Positions 1-13,300 of a stretch of 64,000 nt of DNA are shown piece after piece; positions within the stretch are counted from its first letter, which is position 1, and each line of letters opens with the position of its first letter. Both the position numbers and the translations under genes were made by a program. The stretch spans positions 76,635,232 through 76,699,231 of the forward strand of contig NC_069126.1 in the NCBI RefSeq assembly GCF_026914265.1, read 5' to 3'. The stretch is from Mya arenaria. Its lineage: Eukaryota > Mollusca > Bivalvia > Myida > Myidae. The notes under the pieces are model-generated. The model was not told where the DNA came from. It did not search any database and was given only the letters and a program-made list of their open reading frames with translations.

Positions 1-2470
1 AAGGGATGCAACTCTTGTGATGATAGTTGTATGTTTGCAATACTTTTGATAACAGTAATATGAATTGGTGCAACTCTTATGGCAACAGTTTATCAAAGAG
101 CTTCAACGCTGTATAGTATGCATCTCTGTGTGACATCATTTTTTAGAAGGACTTAAAAGGTGCTTTTGAACTCTTTGAAAACTGTAAAAACATGTTGAGA
201 TTTAAGGAAGGGTTTGACATATTTTTACATGGGGTGGTAATTCTTGAGCCACCATCTGATTAATTATGTTGAAAGGAGCCTTAATCTTAACATTTAAATA
301 GTGCATTCTCTGCTCAGCTTGTTTGATTTGTTTATATTTACATCACCAATGAAGAAATAGATAACAGGTTGAATTAGGCCTTTTGAGCAATTTTTGGTTC
401 AAGCGAAATCAATAAACAAAAATTGGAACCTCTAGGATATGTTTAAATGCATCCGAATGCTGGTATTGCCTACCAACTAGATATTAACTAAATGTCAAAA
501 GAAACATAAGTTACGGTAGTTTGAATTTTTGTTCTTTATTTAACTGAAATTAGACATGAAATGACTCATAGTTCAATCTCCCAAAGTTAAAAAATCTTGT
601 TTCCAATCGTTTCTTGGTATAATATTTAGGCATTCTTTTTCTATTCATACAAACCCTGCAAGTCATATCAAAATAATACAGGTTCACCAGTCATCCACCA
701 TTCACATAATTCTACATTGGATACCATGCCAAATTATTTAAACTAGCGATAGTGCTGTGATTGCATTTAATCTATTAATCGTCGATGGATGCCAACAATC
801 GGTAAATATCGATTGAGGTCATCTATGATCAGTTTTCTCCAAACATTATTTTACGTAAAAAAACATTAAATACACATGTATAATATCATGTACCATCAGT
901 AGTTGAGGGATAACATGATATATCCAAGTTGGGGGATATGATTGTACGAAAAATAATTCAATTTTTAAGTTTATTCTTTTGACATTACATATTTTTACAT
1001 AAAATAAGTAAACAAACAAATCATGAATATAAGGCATAGAACTTTTGGAAATAAACATTCTATTTACATTATATTATTAAGTTTGGAAATTTGCTTATGA
1101 TTATATCCAATTTGATGATAGATAAAGATTGTCCAATATAATTTAATTATTGATGATGAAATTTGTCCCATTATACGACACTCATTTAAAGTCAACACAG
1201 TTACCAGCCTCTGATGCCTATAGAGTATTTTCTTAAATGCACATCCAGAGAACTATTTGGTTCTTTTTTCTTCTCTGTAAAATTAATTTATAACCTACCG
1301 GGTATTAATGTTGATTTTTCAATAAAAAATCAGAATGCTTTTGATTACTTCAAAGCTGTTGCTAATGGCTGCAAATTCAAATTCTGTCGCATTATATAAC
1401 ACTATTAACAGTATACCATTACCAAATATTCTAAAATCCTGTTTATTTTAAGCTCACATATATATATATTTGAATATTGTGCTTTATGTGTGTATAGTTG
1501 AGACACATTAACATGTGTGTTATGGCCTGATGTAGGCATACCTGAGTGCCAAACTCGGTAATGTGCAATACGAGATAGTTCAATGTACCAGGCAGTGATT
1601 GTACAATGTGTTGAAAGTGTTTTTGCTGTAATTGTTTTAAAATGTATGATCAGTGTCACGTTATGATAACGAGTTTTTAATATGTTTGTTTATGATTTAT
1701 TTTAAAAAATATATTTCTTTCAGCTATTATTTCAGCTATTAATTATATCATATAAGCCTGTAAGCTTGTTTGCTTTTGGAAGAAATTAAGTTGTGGTAGT
1801 ATCAAAGTCTTTGGGTCTGTGTCGTCTTCGGCAGTGTGCTAAACCATAAACCTAGGCCATTGTTCAAGATAATAAATGTAACTTTGTACACATGTTGCCA
1901 GAGACAATACACAGAGTCATCTTAAGCAAGGCTAAATACTTTGGTGACTTTGAATCATTGTTGAGTTTTCCCCTTTTTCTGACAGAAACACAATAGATGA
2001 GTGTCTGCATTCACTCTGTGGCACTCTTGTTTTAAATTTCACCTTTGTATTGACAAAATCATTATTTGGTGTGTGATACCAATTTGTCTTTTACATTTTA
2101 GACATATTTTTTCACCTTATTGATTTTGTGAAGCTTATAGTAAAAGGCTAGAATGAATGTATTGAAATGTCGTTTGTTGGCTATAAACCATCTACATTAT
2201 AAAATGTAATCCTTCAAAATCCATTACTTAGTATACATGTGTAATTCCAGACTGCTAGTTAGTCATTTTCAGTATTTTTGTATACATTAAAGATATAATA
2301 TTAAACTTGTTCTTTGTGCTGATTTGTAATTTCATTATGTTTCAAAGTGTCAGACAGACTGTAGTTTGTTATATACATTGCCTTCTTGTATTGAAAGCAT
2401 AATTATGTGAGGTTTACAAGATCTGGAATACATTAAGTACTGAATAGGAGATTAAGTCTGATTTTTTTCA
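1..2470. other. no gene recognised (AT-rich)
   Basis: No open frame here resembles a protein I know, and the short frames present are of chance length for AT-rich DNA. It could be 3'UTR or intron of a gene lying to the left of the window, but no splice site or polyadenylation signal is convincing enough to say so. Confidence 0.5.
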
Positions 2471-2474
2471 TAAA

Positions 2475-3080
2475 CAGGGAGACAATTGTTTTTGCTCGAG
2501 TTTTCTGCCCTTCCGTCTGAACATCACAAATCGTGTCCACTCCATATCTCTGGAAGTGCTTGAATGATTTTTAAATAACTTGCCACAAATGTTCACCATA
2601 TTCAGACAATGTGTAGAGTGCATATAACAACCAGCTCAGTTCAAGGTCAAGGTCACACTTCGAGGTCAAAGGTCATATAACTATATTTGGTGTCCTCTCA
2701 ATGTTTTGAATCGCTTAAAGGATTTTGAAATAACTACGTAACCCACAAATGTTCACCATATTGAGACGATGTGCAGAGTGCATCTTACAACCAGCTTGAT
2801 TTAAGGTCAAGGTCACAGTTCGAGGTCATACGACTACATTTTGTGTCCCCTTCATGTCTTTTTAAATGTTTGATGGATTTTGAAATAACTCGCCACAAAT
2901 GTTGACCATATTGAGACGACGTACAGAGCGCATGTTACAACCAGCTCTTTTCAAGGTCAAGATCACACTAAGAGGTCAATGGTAATATGACTATGTCATG
3001 TCCACTCCATATCTCTTAAAGCACTTGAAGGATTTTGAAAAACTGTTCACCATATTGAGATGACGAGTAGAGCTCATGGT
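2475..3080. repeat. diverged tandem satellite with AAGGTCAAGGTCAC motifs
   Basis: Three to four degenerate copies of a unit of about 170-190 bp follow each other. Each has the landmarks CACAAATGTTCACCATATT, then GAGACGATGT, then CAACCAGCT, then AAGGTCAAGGTCACA. The same class of unit forms the core of the larger hairpin-ended elements elsewhere in the window, so this is probably an old fragment of such an element. The tandem AGGTCA hexamers match the nuclear-receptor half-site. Confidence 0.7.
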
Positions 3081-3835
3081 ACAATCACATTGAATGAGAC
3101 AACCATAGGGGAGAAATGTTTTTGATTTCAAAAATAACTGTCTAGTTGTGTCAAGCTTTTGGTATGTATTTATCTTGGCTAAAATACATGTGCAGCTTAA
3201 TACAAGACACAGAGCCATCATTCATAAAACATATTAAGTTAATAAACTTGAAACAAACAAAAAATAAAAATAAAAATTAGGTTTAGAGATATCTCTCAAT
3301 GATTTGAACTTTAATTTCATAATCATGAAAATATTATTTTTTTATATATAAAAATAAATACATGAAAGCACTTTGTGATTTTAAATAGTATTTTGGACTT
3401 GAAGTTATGACAAAAAAATATAGACGAATACCATCCAATGTCCCAAGCTTCAACATCAAGGTCTCCATCAGAAGTCCGATCTTTTGAAAACATAATTATG
3501 CAATCCCCCACAGATTTTTTATCTGGCAAATAACTATACTCTTGGGAACTTGAATGATTTGGCACAAGTTCTCCACAACCAAACATGAAACTTGTGACAT
3601 AATCCCAATGGACAATAATCTATACAAATGTATCTGTATCAGTGTAGGATCAAGATGACCTCGAGACTTGGACATTGAGTCAAACTGCAGACCACAATGG
3701 AATGGAGAAACACCAAATACTCAAGGACATTACATACACATTCCTTGGTGCTGCATCTTAAAAAGATTTCATCAAAATCAAATGTTCAGCATGAACTAAG
3801 TTAGACTACAAGAAGAGTCGTACAATTTTCTATGA

Positions 3836-3841
3836 TTTATT
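3836..3841 (-). promoter_or_regulatory. candidate poly(A) signal of ASCC2
   Basis: AATAAA on the minus strand, about 465 nt past the ASCC2 stop codon. It is the first canonical hexamer I noted at a plausible distance; other AT-rich variants exist nearby, so the true end of the transcript is uncertain. Confidence 0.3.
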
Positions 3842-4304
3842 ATCACAGCAACAAGCTGCAAATTTACTGGAGATGTGCAAATAAAGCAATACCATTATTA
3901 TTATTAACATTAGTAAAATAAACAAGTTCAGGATTCATTTTAAATAAATAACAAAATATTTCTGTATTAACCAATTACTTCCATCACAATCAGAAATTGA
4001 CTTGTATATGGTGCAAAAGTCCAAAGCCTCTTTAATAGTCTTTGTAATTTATAAGAACAAAAATCTGCTTATTACATGCAACAACATTATACGAAAACAC
4101 CAGCCCAGTAACCATAAGCAAAACCGTCGCCTGGAATTTTCAAATGAAAGAATCGTGTATGACTCGCCAAATAACATTAAGAGTTATCGAGTCAAGCTCT
4201 ACCTAGTGCCTGATTTAACACATTCAATTGGTTTCTTTTTAAAAAAAGCAACATTTCACTAGTGTATAATTCCATGAACACAATTCCTTCACAGTCCCCG
4301 CAAC

Positions 4305-7300
4305 CTACACTTTCCTCTTCCTGTCGGCCTGCGCTCGCCGGAAGTCACCTTTGTGCTCAGTTTTCCATTTTCTGTTTCTCTGTACCTCCTTACTTTGTCC
4401 TTGACCTTTTGGTCCACCCTTTACATCATGGGTCTTTTTGGCTTGACCTTGAGCTGGTTGGCCTTGACCTTGACTTTGCTGTCCTTGGTAACCTTGACCT
4501 CTCCTATTGGCCTTCCAGCGAGCACGGTCCTCTGCCCTCTCCCTGATTTTGGCTGGGTCTTCTATAAACAGGTCCTTCTTTTTGCCTGGTGATTCCTCCT
4601 CTGATTCCTGTTTGATAAAAAACAGAGTGTACATGTGGCAATAAACGTATATAGGGTTTTTGCTAAAGAGTTATGGAAGAGTGCTGCAACCTGTCCTTTT
4701 TTTATAGCAGCCTTCTGCCTCATGCTTACTAGCAAGTCAACCAGTCTGCCTTCAAAGAATTGAATGTTTAAAACAATCAAGTGTTTAATTATTTTTGATT
4801 AAAACTTCAATATATTAAGATTATAAATATATACAAAATTACAAACTTTACATATTGTGCAGTTGAAACCTAATATTTCTTCAAATAAACACTATTCCTA
4901 ACATTTTTTGTCAAATTTCAATCTGACAGCTTATTGCTTGAATATGTAAGCAGTAAATCTAGTTCAAAATGTAACCAGTAAAATACTACTTTTAAAGAAC
5001 AATTCTTATGTCTCTATTTGAAGCTATTTATATAAAAGTGTAACTTTCTGAAAATCTCTAAATTCTGAACAACATTTTGCATATCTTATTTCAAAACAAA
5101 CTTGAAATTAAAATGATCTAGTTGTGTATCTAGTTGCCATGCTTACCTCAGAGTCATTCTCATAATTCACCTTTGCACGACTGACCATCGCCCCACCCAG
5201 CACTCTTGGTACAGTAAATGGTCTGAAATACAAATCAACACATTTTATTTGGTCATATTAAAAGAAATCCCGCATGTACTTCAGAAACAAAGTCTTGAGT
5301 AGTAACAACAAACTGCGACTCATTTACCATACGATCTTCACTGATTGCCGGAGAAAAAATAAATATTATAATAATCATGCACAAGTCTGCTGTAGAGCAA
5401 AAGTCTCGCCAATGTTGTGCTTTATCAGTTGGATAAGGTGTGAAACAAAAATTGAAGCCAGATTTGACAACACCAAGGCAATGAAAATACCTTGCCTTTA
5501 AAATACAAGAACAACAGACAAGATAAAGATTCAAAATGTTGAACGGAAAGGTTCATACTCAACTCATATAATCATTAACAACTCATCATCATTAAAACAC
5601 ATACAGTCATTTACATGCAAGTCTCAAAGAGGAAACACCCATCTATCACCAAACCCCATCCGCAGCCCCAACATTCTATATCTTCCGAATCCCCTGCCCA
5701 TGAATGTAAAATTATCACACCACACAAAACTGTCTATCCAGGGGTCACAGGTTTGATTCCCCATCGCACCACTAAAAAATACTAATCGTCTCCCGGAGGG
5801 ACATTAAATGAGTGTCTCGTGTTACAGTGCTATACACTGGTTAAAGAACCAGGGTAGCTCTTACATTTTGTCTATGCACTATGCTCCAAATACCTCAAGT
5901 GACTAACAATCTTATCGGAGCACTTGCCGCAATGGCCTTGCCGGAGAGCGATTATAAATAAGCCTCATCATGTTTTCAATCGTTAAGTTGAAATTATGAG
6001 CAAATTATAAACTATAAAAAATTATCACTGCGTTAATTCTGTTTGAGCTTTTTGATTTTGATCAAACAAATATTTAAAATTTTCTTATTTTTGTCTCACC
6101 AAATTTCGACATACCAGTAATCCCAAAGATTTTTCTGATGAACTATTTTCTCAATAGGATTTTGTCCCCAGTCACTGCTCAGGCCTCAAAAACATCTTTT
6201 TTTCTTCTTATCTTTCATATAGATGTACAATATTACAGTCTGGGAACCCCAAGACATCAGCCACACATACCTAAGATTTGTAAGCTCGTCAGCAGAATCT
6301 GCATCATCAGCGCCGACCACGTTCGTATCATATGTATCATCATACTCGTCCTCGTACAAATCCCGTGTATACTCCCCCTCCCCAGTGTCAGCTGAAATTG
6401 GGGGTTGGGCAGGGGGCACCCTCTCTTCCACAATGTCAACCACAACCCCGTAGTCCTTGCTGATATTGTCATTGATTTCTCTCAGGGCTGTCTTGTCCCC
6501 TATCACGATGTTCTCAGTCTTCTCTCTATTTGTATAAAAAAGACATACATCATCAGAATCAACCTTGCAAGATTTTTGTCAATTTCTGTAACTCTAAACT
6601 AGTATTAAGGTTCATTTATTTTCAAAATTGTTATCAATGCAAGTTTTTATCAACTGAAAATGGATTCAGGTTGAGGTCATGGGTTTTAAAGCCTCCAACA
6701 ACCATGAATTGCACACCCTTAACAGCCATGAATGATACACCATTAACAGCCATGAATGATACACCCTTAACAGCCATGAATGATACACCATTAACAGCCA
6801 TGAATGATACACCATTAACAGCCATGAATGATACACCATTAACAGCCATGAATGATACACCATTAACAACCATGAATGATACACCATTAACAGCCATGAA
6901 TGATACACCATTAACAACCATGAATGATACACCATTAACAGCCATGAATGATACACCATTAACAGCCATGAATGATACACCATTAACAGCCATGAATGAT
7001 ACACCATTAACAGCCATGAATGATACACCATTAACAGCCATGAATGATACACCATTAACAGCCATGAATGATACACCATTAACAGCCATGAATGATACAC
7101 AAAATAAGGACCAAGCTTCAGTCAACTATAAAGTCATGTGTATAATTACTAAAGCTTTTCCTTTCTTAACAAATTTACATCCATATGTGACACGGTAGTT
7201 ACGTGACACGTACGCTTTTCCATGGCGTATCTTCTGTTTGTCTATGTCGTCTCTATGGAACACATCAAATTCATCGTAATCGTAGATGTTCTTCCTCTCG

Positions 7301-10300
7301 TGCAGGAGACTCGGAGGTGAAGGGGCCCTTTTCTTCCTGTACAGGAAAACAATACAGTCTCATTTAAGGTTCACGATGTACAATTATATGAATTTTAAAT
7401 GCCAGGTTTATTAAAAGAGAAAGAATACTTAAAAGAGAAAGAATACGTAAAATAAGTTGAAAAAGTATCACTAATAAGTAATAAGAGCTAAGATATGAAA
7501 GATTGCAAAACAGGTAAAATTGCGCTAAATTTAAATTAAAATCAATTACAAATCCACAAACTGCAACACCTCATCATTTTTTAGGTCATTTGTTTAAATT
7601 CATAGAGAGGTAGATGACTTTTCTGTTGCCTGAGGCCTTAGTGGATTATCACCTGTGAAGAATCTTAACTTCCCACACAGGTTTCAATCTTAAATCTAAA
7701 ATCTTCTGATATGATGGTACCTGGGCAGTAGCCTGTCCACCTCCCGCAGTGATGGGGGAGGATTGTCCTCTAGCATGGCATTGATCACCCTCTCCATGTC
7801 GTAGTTAAGTTCCTCCAAACACAACTGAAAGTCATGTAGGTAACGTAGGTGTGTAGCTACACGTATAGATAAAAGCTATATTTTTATAAGTGATTTGCGA
7901 AATCTTTTTGTACTTGTAGCATAACTGATACTCTTCAAAATCCCTTTCCTCGTAATCTTGTACATGCTTTTTCTTAAACCTGTACATTGTACACATACCT
8001 GGATGAAGTAGCGCACAAAAAGTAGTCCCTATTTACACATACAAGTAGGGTTACGCAACCTCTCTTTTACCACAAACAGGAGACCATGGGCCTTTTTCAA
8101 TGTTTTGATTGAACTGTAAAAATAGGTGGCCAATCGAATGAATGGAATCACTGAGGCATTATCAAATGATCAGGGTATACAATACTCAGTACAGAATACT
8201 TATATTGAATACTGTCCCCTACCTCAATGAATCCTTCTCCTAATTCAGGAAGCAGATCCTTGATAGAGGAGATGAGAGAGTCCAGCTGAACTCCCGTAAC
8301 AGCTGGGGCAGACGAGGCACCGCTGTCCTATAAATACTCCTGTTGGTTAGTTTCCCAATGCTCCAACTTTGTGATCAAATAGCAGCAGTGTCACATGACC
8401 TTACAGTACCAGTACATGATATAACCATGGAACTGATTGAATGATACTTATAATTTTTATCTACATGAGGAAATTTGTTCATGTTATGAAAAATACATAC
8501 ATGTGGAAAGGCTTCAGCCCTACTAATGATAATTGCACAAAATATATCGGATATCCTATATAGAACATGGTTAACCATATGAACATATGTTTTTACCCAA
8601 CTCATGGTCAAAAAATACTAATCAACACTCACATGATCCTCCACCTGATAAGCACCTGGCTGTACGGCAGCAGTGGCACCTCCTGTAGCCCCTTCCAGGG
8701 GCCCCACAGACCCATCCGGGCTCTTCCTACCCCCTCGGTTCATGGCTCCTTTAGGGGCCTTGCGTTTCCCGTAGGTCGCAAATGCGATGTTCACAGCTTC
8801 CTTGATGTACTGTATTCTGGTTTCATCACTAAGAGGTGTTAAGGAATTTCTTAATATGAGAAGTTTATTGCAGACTTGCTGTAAGACTTATTCTGTCATT
8901 GAACATCATTGCTTTATTTGAATGAGAACTTTTTATTTCATAGTTTACCACGGTATATACATGTATGTCGTTTTTCAACTGACTTTACAATTAACCTGAT
9001 ACTAGATAAAGAAGAACAAGTATTTTAGCTATGCAACGAGTACGGTAACTAGAGATTGCTTTTTTGAAAAAGCGCTTGTCTCCCCTATTGTGTGGTCGTA
9101 GCTGAGAAAAAATAAATGATGGACATGAAATTTGTAACTTTGGACTGGAGACAAACCAACAGTGAAGTTTGGTTTATTCGATTATATTAAATAGTGAAGA
9201 GAAGAAAGTGTTGTTGATTAATCATGGAAAATGTAAACGAAGTTTGCATTGTATGAAGTTCCTGGGCGCAAGCGTTATTCAATTATTGATCGGAAACCAT
9301 TTTTCAGCTCACAGTCATCGTGACCATGACCTTTTACCTACTGATCACAACATCAATAGGGATCATCTACATAACCAACTTGCATACCAAGTATTAAGTT
9401 CTTGGGTGCAAGTGTTCTTTAGTTACTGAGCGGTAACCATTTCTTCAACTCAAGGTCATGGCAACCTTGACCTTTGACCTACTGATCTCAAAATCAATAG
9501 GGGTCATCTACTAGTCATGACCGACTAGCGTACCAAGAATGAAGTTCCTGGGTACAAGCGTTCTTAAGTTATTGAGCAGAAACCATTTTTAAGCTTAAGG
9601 TCACCGCCAACGTATCATTTTTTACCTGAAGGTAACCTTGACCTTTGACCTTTTGATCTGAAAATCAATAGGGGTCATCTTCTAGTCATGAACAACTAGC
9701 TTACCAAGTATGAAGTTCCTGAAACCAAAGGATCTTTAGTTATTGAGCGGAAACTTTTTCTTCACTTCAAGGTCATGGCAACCTTGACCTTTGACCTAGT
9801 GATCTCAAAATCAATATGGGTCATCTTCTAGTCATGACCAACTAGCATACCAAGTATGAAATTCCTGGTTGCAAGCGTTCTCTAGTTATTGAGCGGAAAC
9901 AGTTTCTTCACCTCAAGGTCACGGTGACCTTGACCATTGACCTACTGATCTCAAAATCAATAGGAGTCATCTACTAGTCATGAACAACTATGAAGTTCCT
10001 GGGTACAAGCTTTCTTTAGTTATTGAGCAGAAACCATTTTAAGCTTAAGGTCACTGCCAACATAACATTTTTTAACTGAAGGTAACCTTGACCTTTGACC
10101 TTTTGATCTCAAAATCAATAGGAGTCATCTAATAGTCATGAACAACTAGCATACCAAGTATGAAGTTCCTGGACCCAAAGGATCTTTAGTTATTGAGTGG
10201 AAACCGTTTCTTCACCTCAAGGTCACGTTGACCCTGATCTTTGACCTAGTGACCCCAAATTCAATAGGGGTCATCTACTAGTCATGACCAACTAGCATAC

Positions 10301-13300
10301 CAAGTATGAAGTTCCTGGGTCTAAGAGTTCTATAGTTATTGGGCGGAAACGAAGTGTGACGTACTGACTGACTGACTGACAGACTGATGGACTGACTGAC
10401 GGACAGGGCAAAAACAATATGTCTCCCCATGAATGGGGGAGACATAAAGATATTACACGCAAATGATTTTTACATGGAAGGTCACCACGACCTTGACTAT
10501 TGACCTTGTTACCCCCAAAACAATTGGGATCATCTAGACATCATGACCAACCTCACTTCAAAGTTTGGTGAACCTAGATCAAAGCATTCTCCTGATATTG
10601 CACGGAAATATTTTTTACATTAGAGGTCACAGCGACGTTGACCTTTGACCTTGTGACCCTCCAAAATATAGGAGTTTTCTAAACCTCATGATCAACCTCC
10701 CTACCAAGTTTGGTGAACCTAGGTCAAACCATTCTCAAGATATTGAGCGGAAATGTTTTTTACATTGGGGGTCGCCGCGACCTTGACCTTTGACCTAGTG
10801 ACCCCAAAAACAATAGGGATCTTCTACACCTCATGACCAACCCCCCTACCAAGTTCGGTGAACCTAGGTCAAACCGTTCTCAAGATTTTGAGCAGAAATG
10901 TTTTTAATATTGGGGGTCGCCGCGACCTTGACCTTTGACCTAGTGACCCCAAAAACAATAGGGATCCTCTACACCTCACGACCAACCTCCCTACCAAGTT
11001 TGGTGATCCTAGGTCATGCGGTTTTCCAGTTATCGATCGGAAACGAAGTGTGACGTACGGAAGGACTGACGGACTGACAGACTACCGGACTGACGGACAG
11101 GGCAAAAACAATATGTCTCCCCCAGAGAGGGGGAGACATAATAAATATCGTCAGAAAACTTGTTCTTGGAGGATGTTTTCGTCATAATGTTCATTCAGTT
11201 ATTGAAAGGATACACATCCCCAGAAGCCTGCATAAGAATATCCAGGTCACCTTGGAAACTGAGAACACTCTCATAGTCTGCCAGAAACCTGAAAATTTTC
11301 CTTCAATTATTAAAGAGAAAAACAAAATATGAGAAAGGTTATGCTCTTTAAATGTAATTAGAAATGTATTTGGCAGCTCATGAAATCAAATTCAAGATGA
11401 AATTATTTGAGCTTAATTAACCTGCATTACTATAAAACCTGTGTATCATAGATCACTTTTATAAATAGTGAGGTTGCAAAAAACACTTGTAAGTGTACAT
11501 GTGATCTACTCTGAGTGCTGTGTATTAGCCAGGTATGTGTAAGTTTATAAAGTAGAGGGTATCCAGGATTTATGAACAATTGTGATCTTCCTCATACAGG
11601 TATAAGTAGGCTCATCATGGTAAGGCGAACAGGAATTACATCTACAAAATCATGACGAAAGTATTTTGTGGAGGGGGCTGTTAGTGCACCTGTTTACATG
11701 AAACAGGGTTTGCAACCTACTTTCAAGACCACTGCCAATTCTGCAAAGTACACTACACATACCAGTACAAAAGTATCACAAGCACTCTTTTAATATATCT
11801 AAACCTGTTGCCAAAATAAAAGATTGCATTACCTCCTATCATTCAGCACAGTTGACATGAGGTGAAGGTAGTCTTCCACATAATCCATTGTCACACCCCT
11901 GGAAATAAAGTTATACATTTTCTCTGATAATAATGCAATGATTATTTCTTTTCTGGCAAATCATACAAGAGTTGTATATATTGAAACTGTTAATATAAAA
12001 GGACATTAAAATATGTTTTAATCACAACAGGTATTACAATACACCGCATGACTGTTAATATCCAAGATTAAACAATAACAGAAAGACAAGTATTGTTTAT
12101 CTAAGGACTGCCATGTAACATAACTCACGTCTTCTCTAGTAGTGGTTGTATACAGCAGTGGGCGATGACAGTCTGGAACACAGTTAGTAGGTGGGTCCTC
12201 CCCTCTAACAACTTCTTTTTCAATTCCTTCTTATCTCTACAAATGAGGAAAATAATGGTCCAGGAAAGTCAATTCAGAATTTCGAAACTTAACTAGAGCT
12301 ATCGCTGAATGTGATTAATACCCCCGAACGCCGCCTCTCATTATGATTTATCATTGTATAAAGTTTTATGCTATTCCATCTAGTAGTTTTCAAGTTACTG
12401 TCCGGACAAAAGTTTGACAAAAAAACCCACAGAAAAAGGCAATAACTCTGTAATTTGCTAAAAAAGTGTAGTGATTCATGTACATTGAACTCCTTCTCAT
12501 TGTGCTGTACCACTGTATAAAGGTTTATTACATTCCATCCGGTAGTTTTCAAGTTATGCTACGGACAAGAAAAAAGTAACAAAGGGCAATAACTCTGTAA
12601 TTGGCTGAAATAGAATTGTGGTTCCTGTACACTACACTTCCTCTCATTATGATCTATCACCGAATGAAGATTTATTAAATTCCATCCAATAGTTTTCAAA
12701 TTATGATCCAGACAAGAAAGAGTAACAAATGGCAGTAACTCTGTAATTAGCTGAAATATTATTGCGATTCCTGTACACTGCACTCCCTCTCATTATGATC
12801 TATCACTGTATGAAGTTTTATTAAATTCCATCCAATACTTTTTCAAGTTATGCTCCGGACAAGAAAAAAGTAACAAAGGGCAGTAACTCTGCAATTAGCT
12901 GAAATATAATTGCTTTTCCTGTACACTGCACTTCCTCTCATTATGATCTATCACTGTATGAAGTTTCATTAAATTTCATCCAATAGCTTTCAAGTTATGC
13001 TCCAGACAAGAAAAAGTAACAAAGGGCAGTAACTCTGTAATTAGCTGAAATAGAATTGCGGTTCATGTACACTGCACTCCCTCTCATTATGATCTATCAC
13101 TGTATGAAGTTTCATTAAATTCCATCCAATAATTTTCAAGTTATGCTCCGGACAAGAAAAAGTAACAAAGGGTAGTAACTCTGTAGTCAGCTAAAATAGA
13201 ATTGCGGTTCCTGTATACTGCACTCCCTCTCATTATGATCTATCACTGTATGAAGTTTTATTAAATTCCATCGAATACTTTTCAAGTTATGCTCTGGACA

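Noticed and set aside
6530-7198. 222-codon frame with NDTPLTAM repeats and its minus-strand counterparts
   Set aside because: Frames through the 24-bp minisatellite in an ASCC2 intron; no non-repeat coding sequence.
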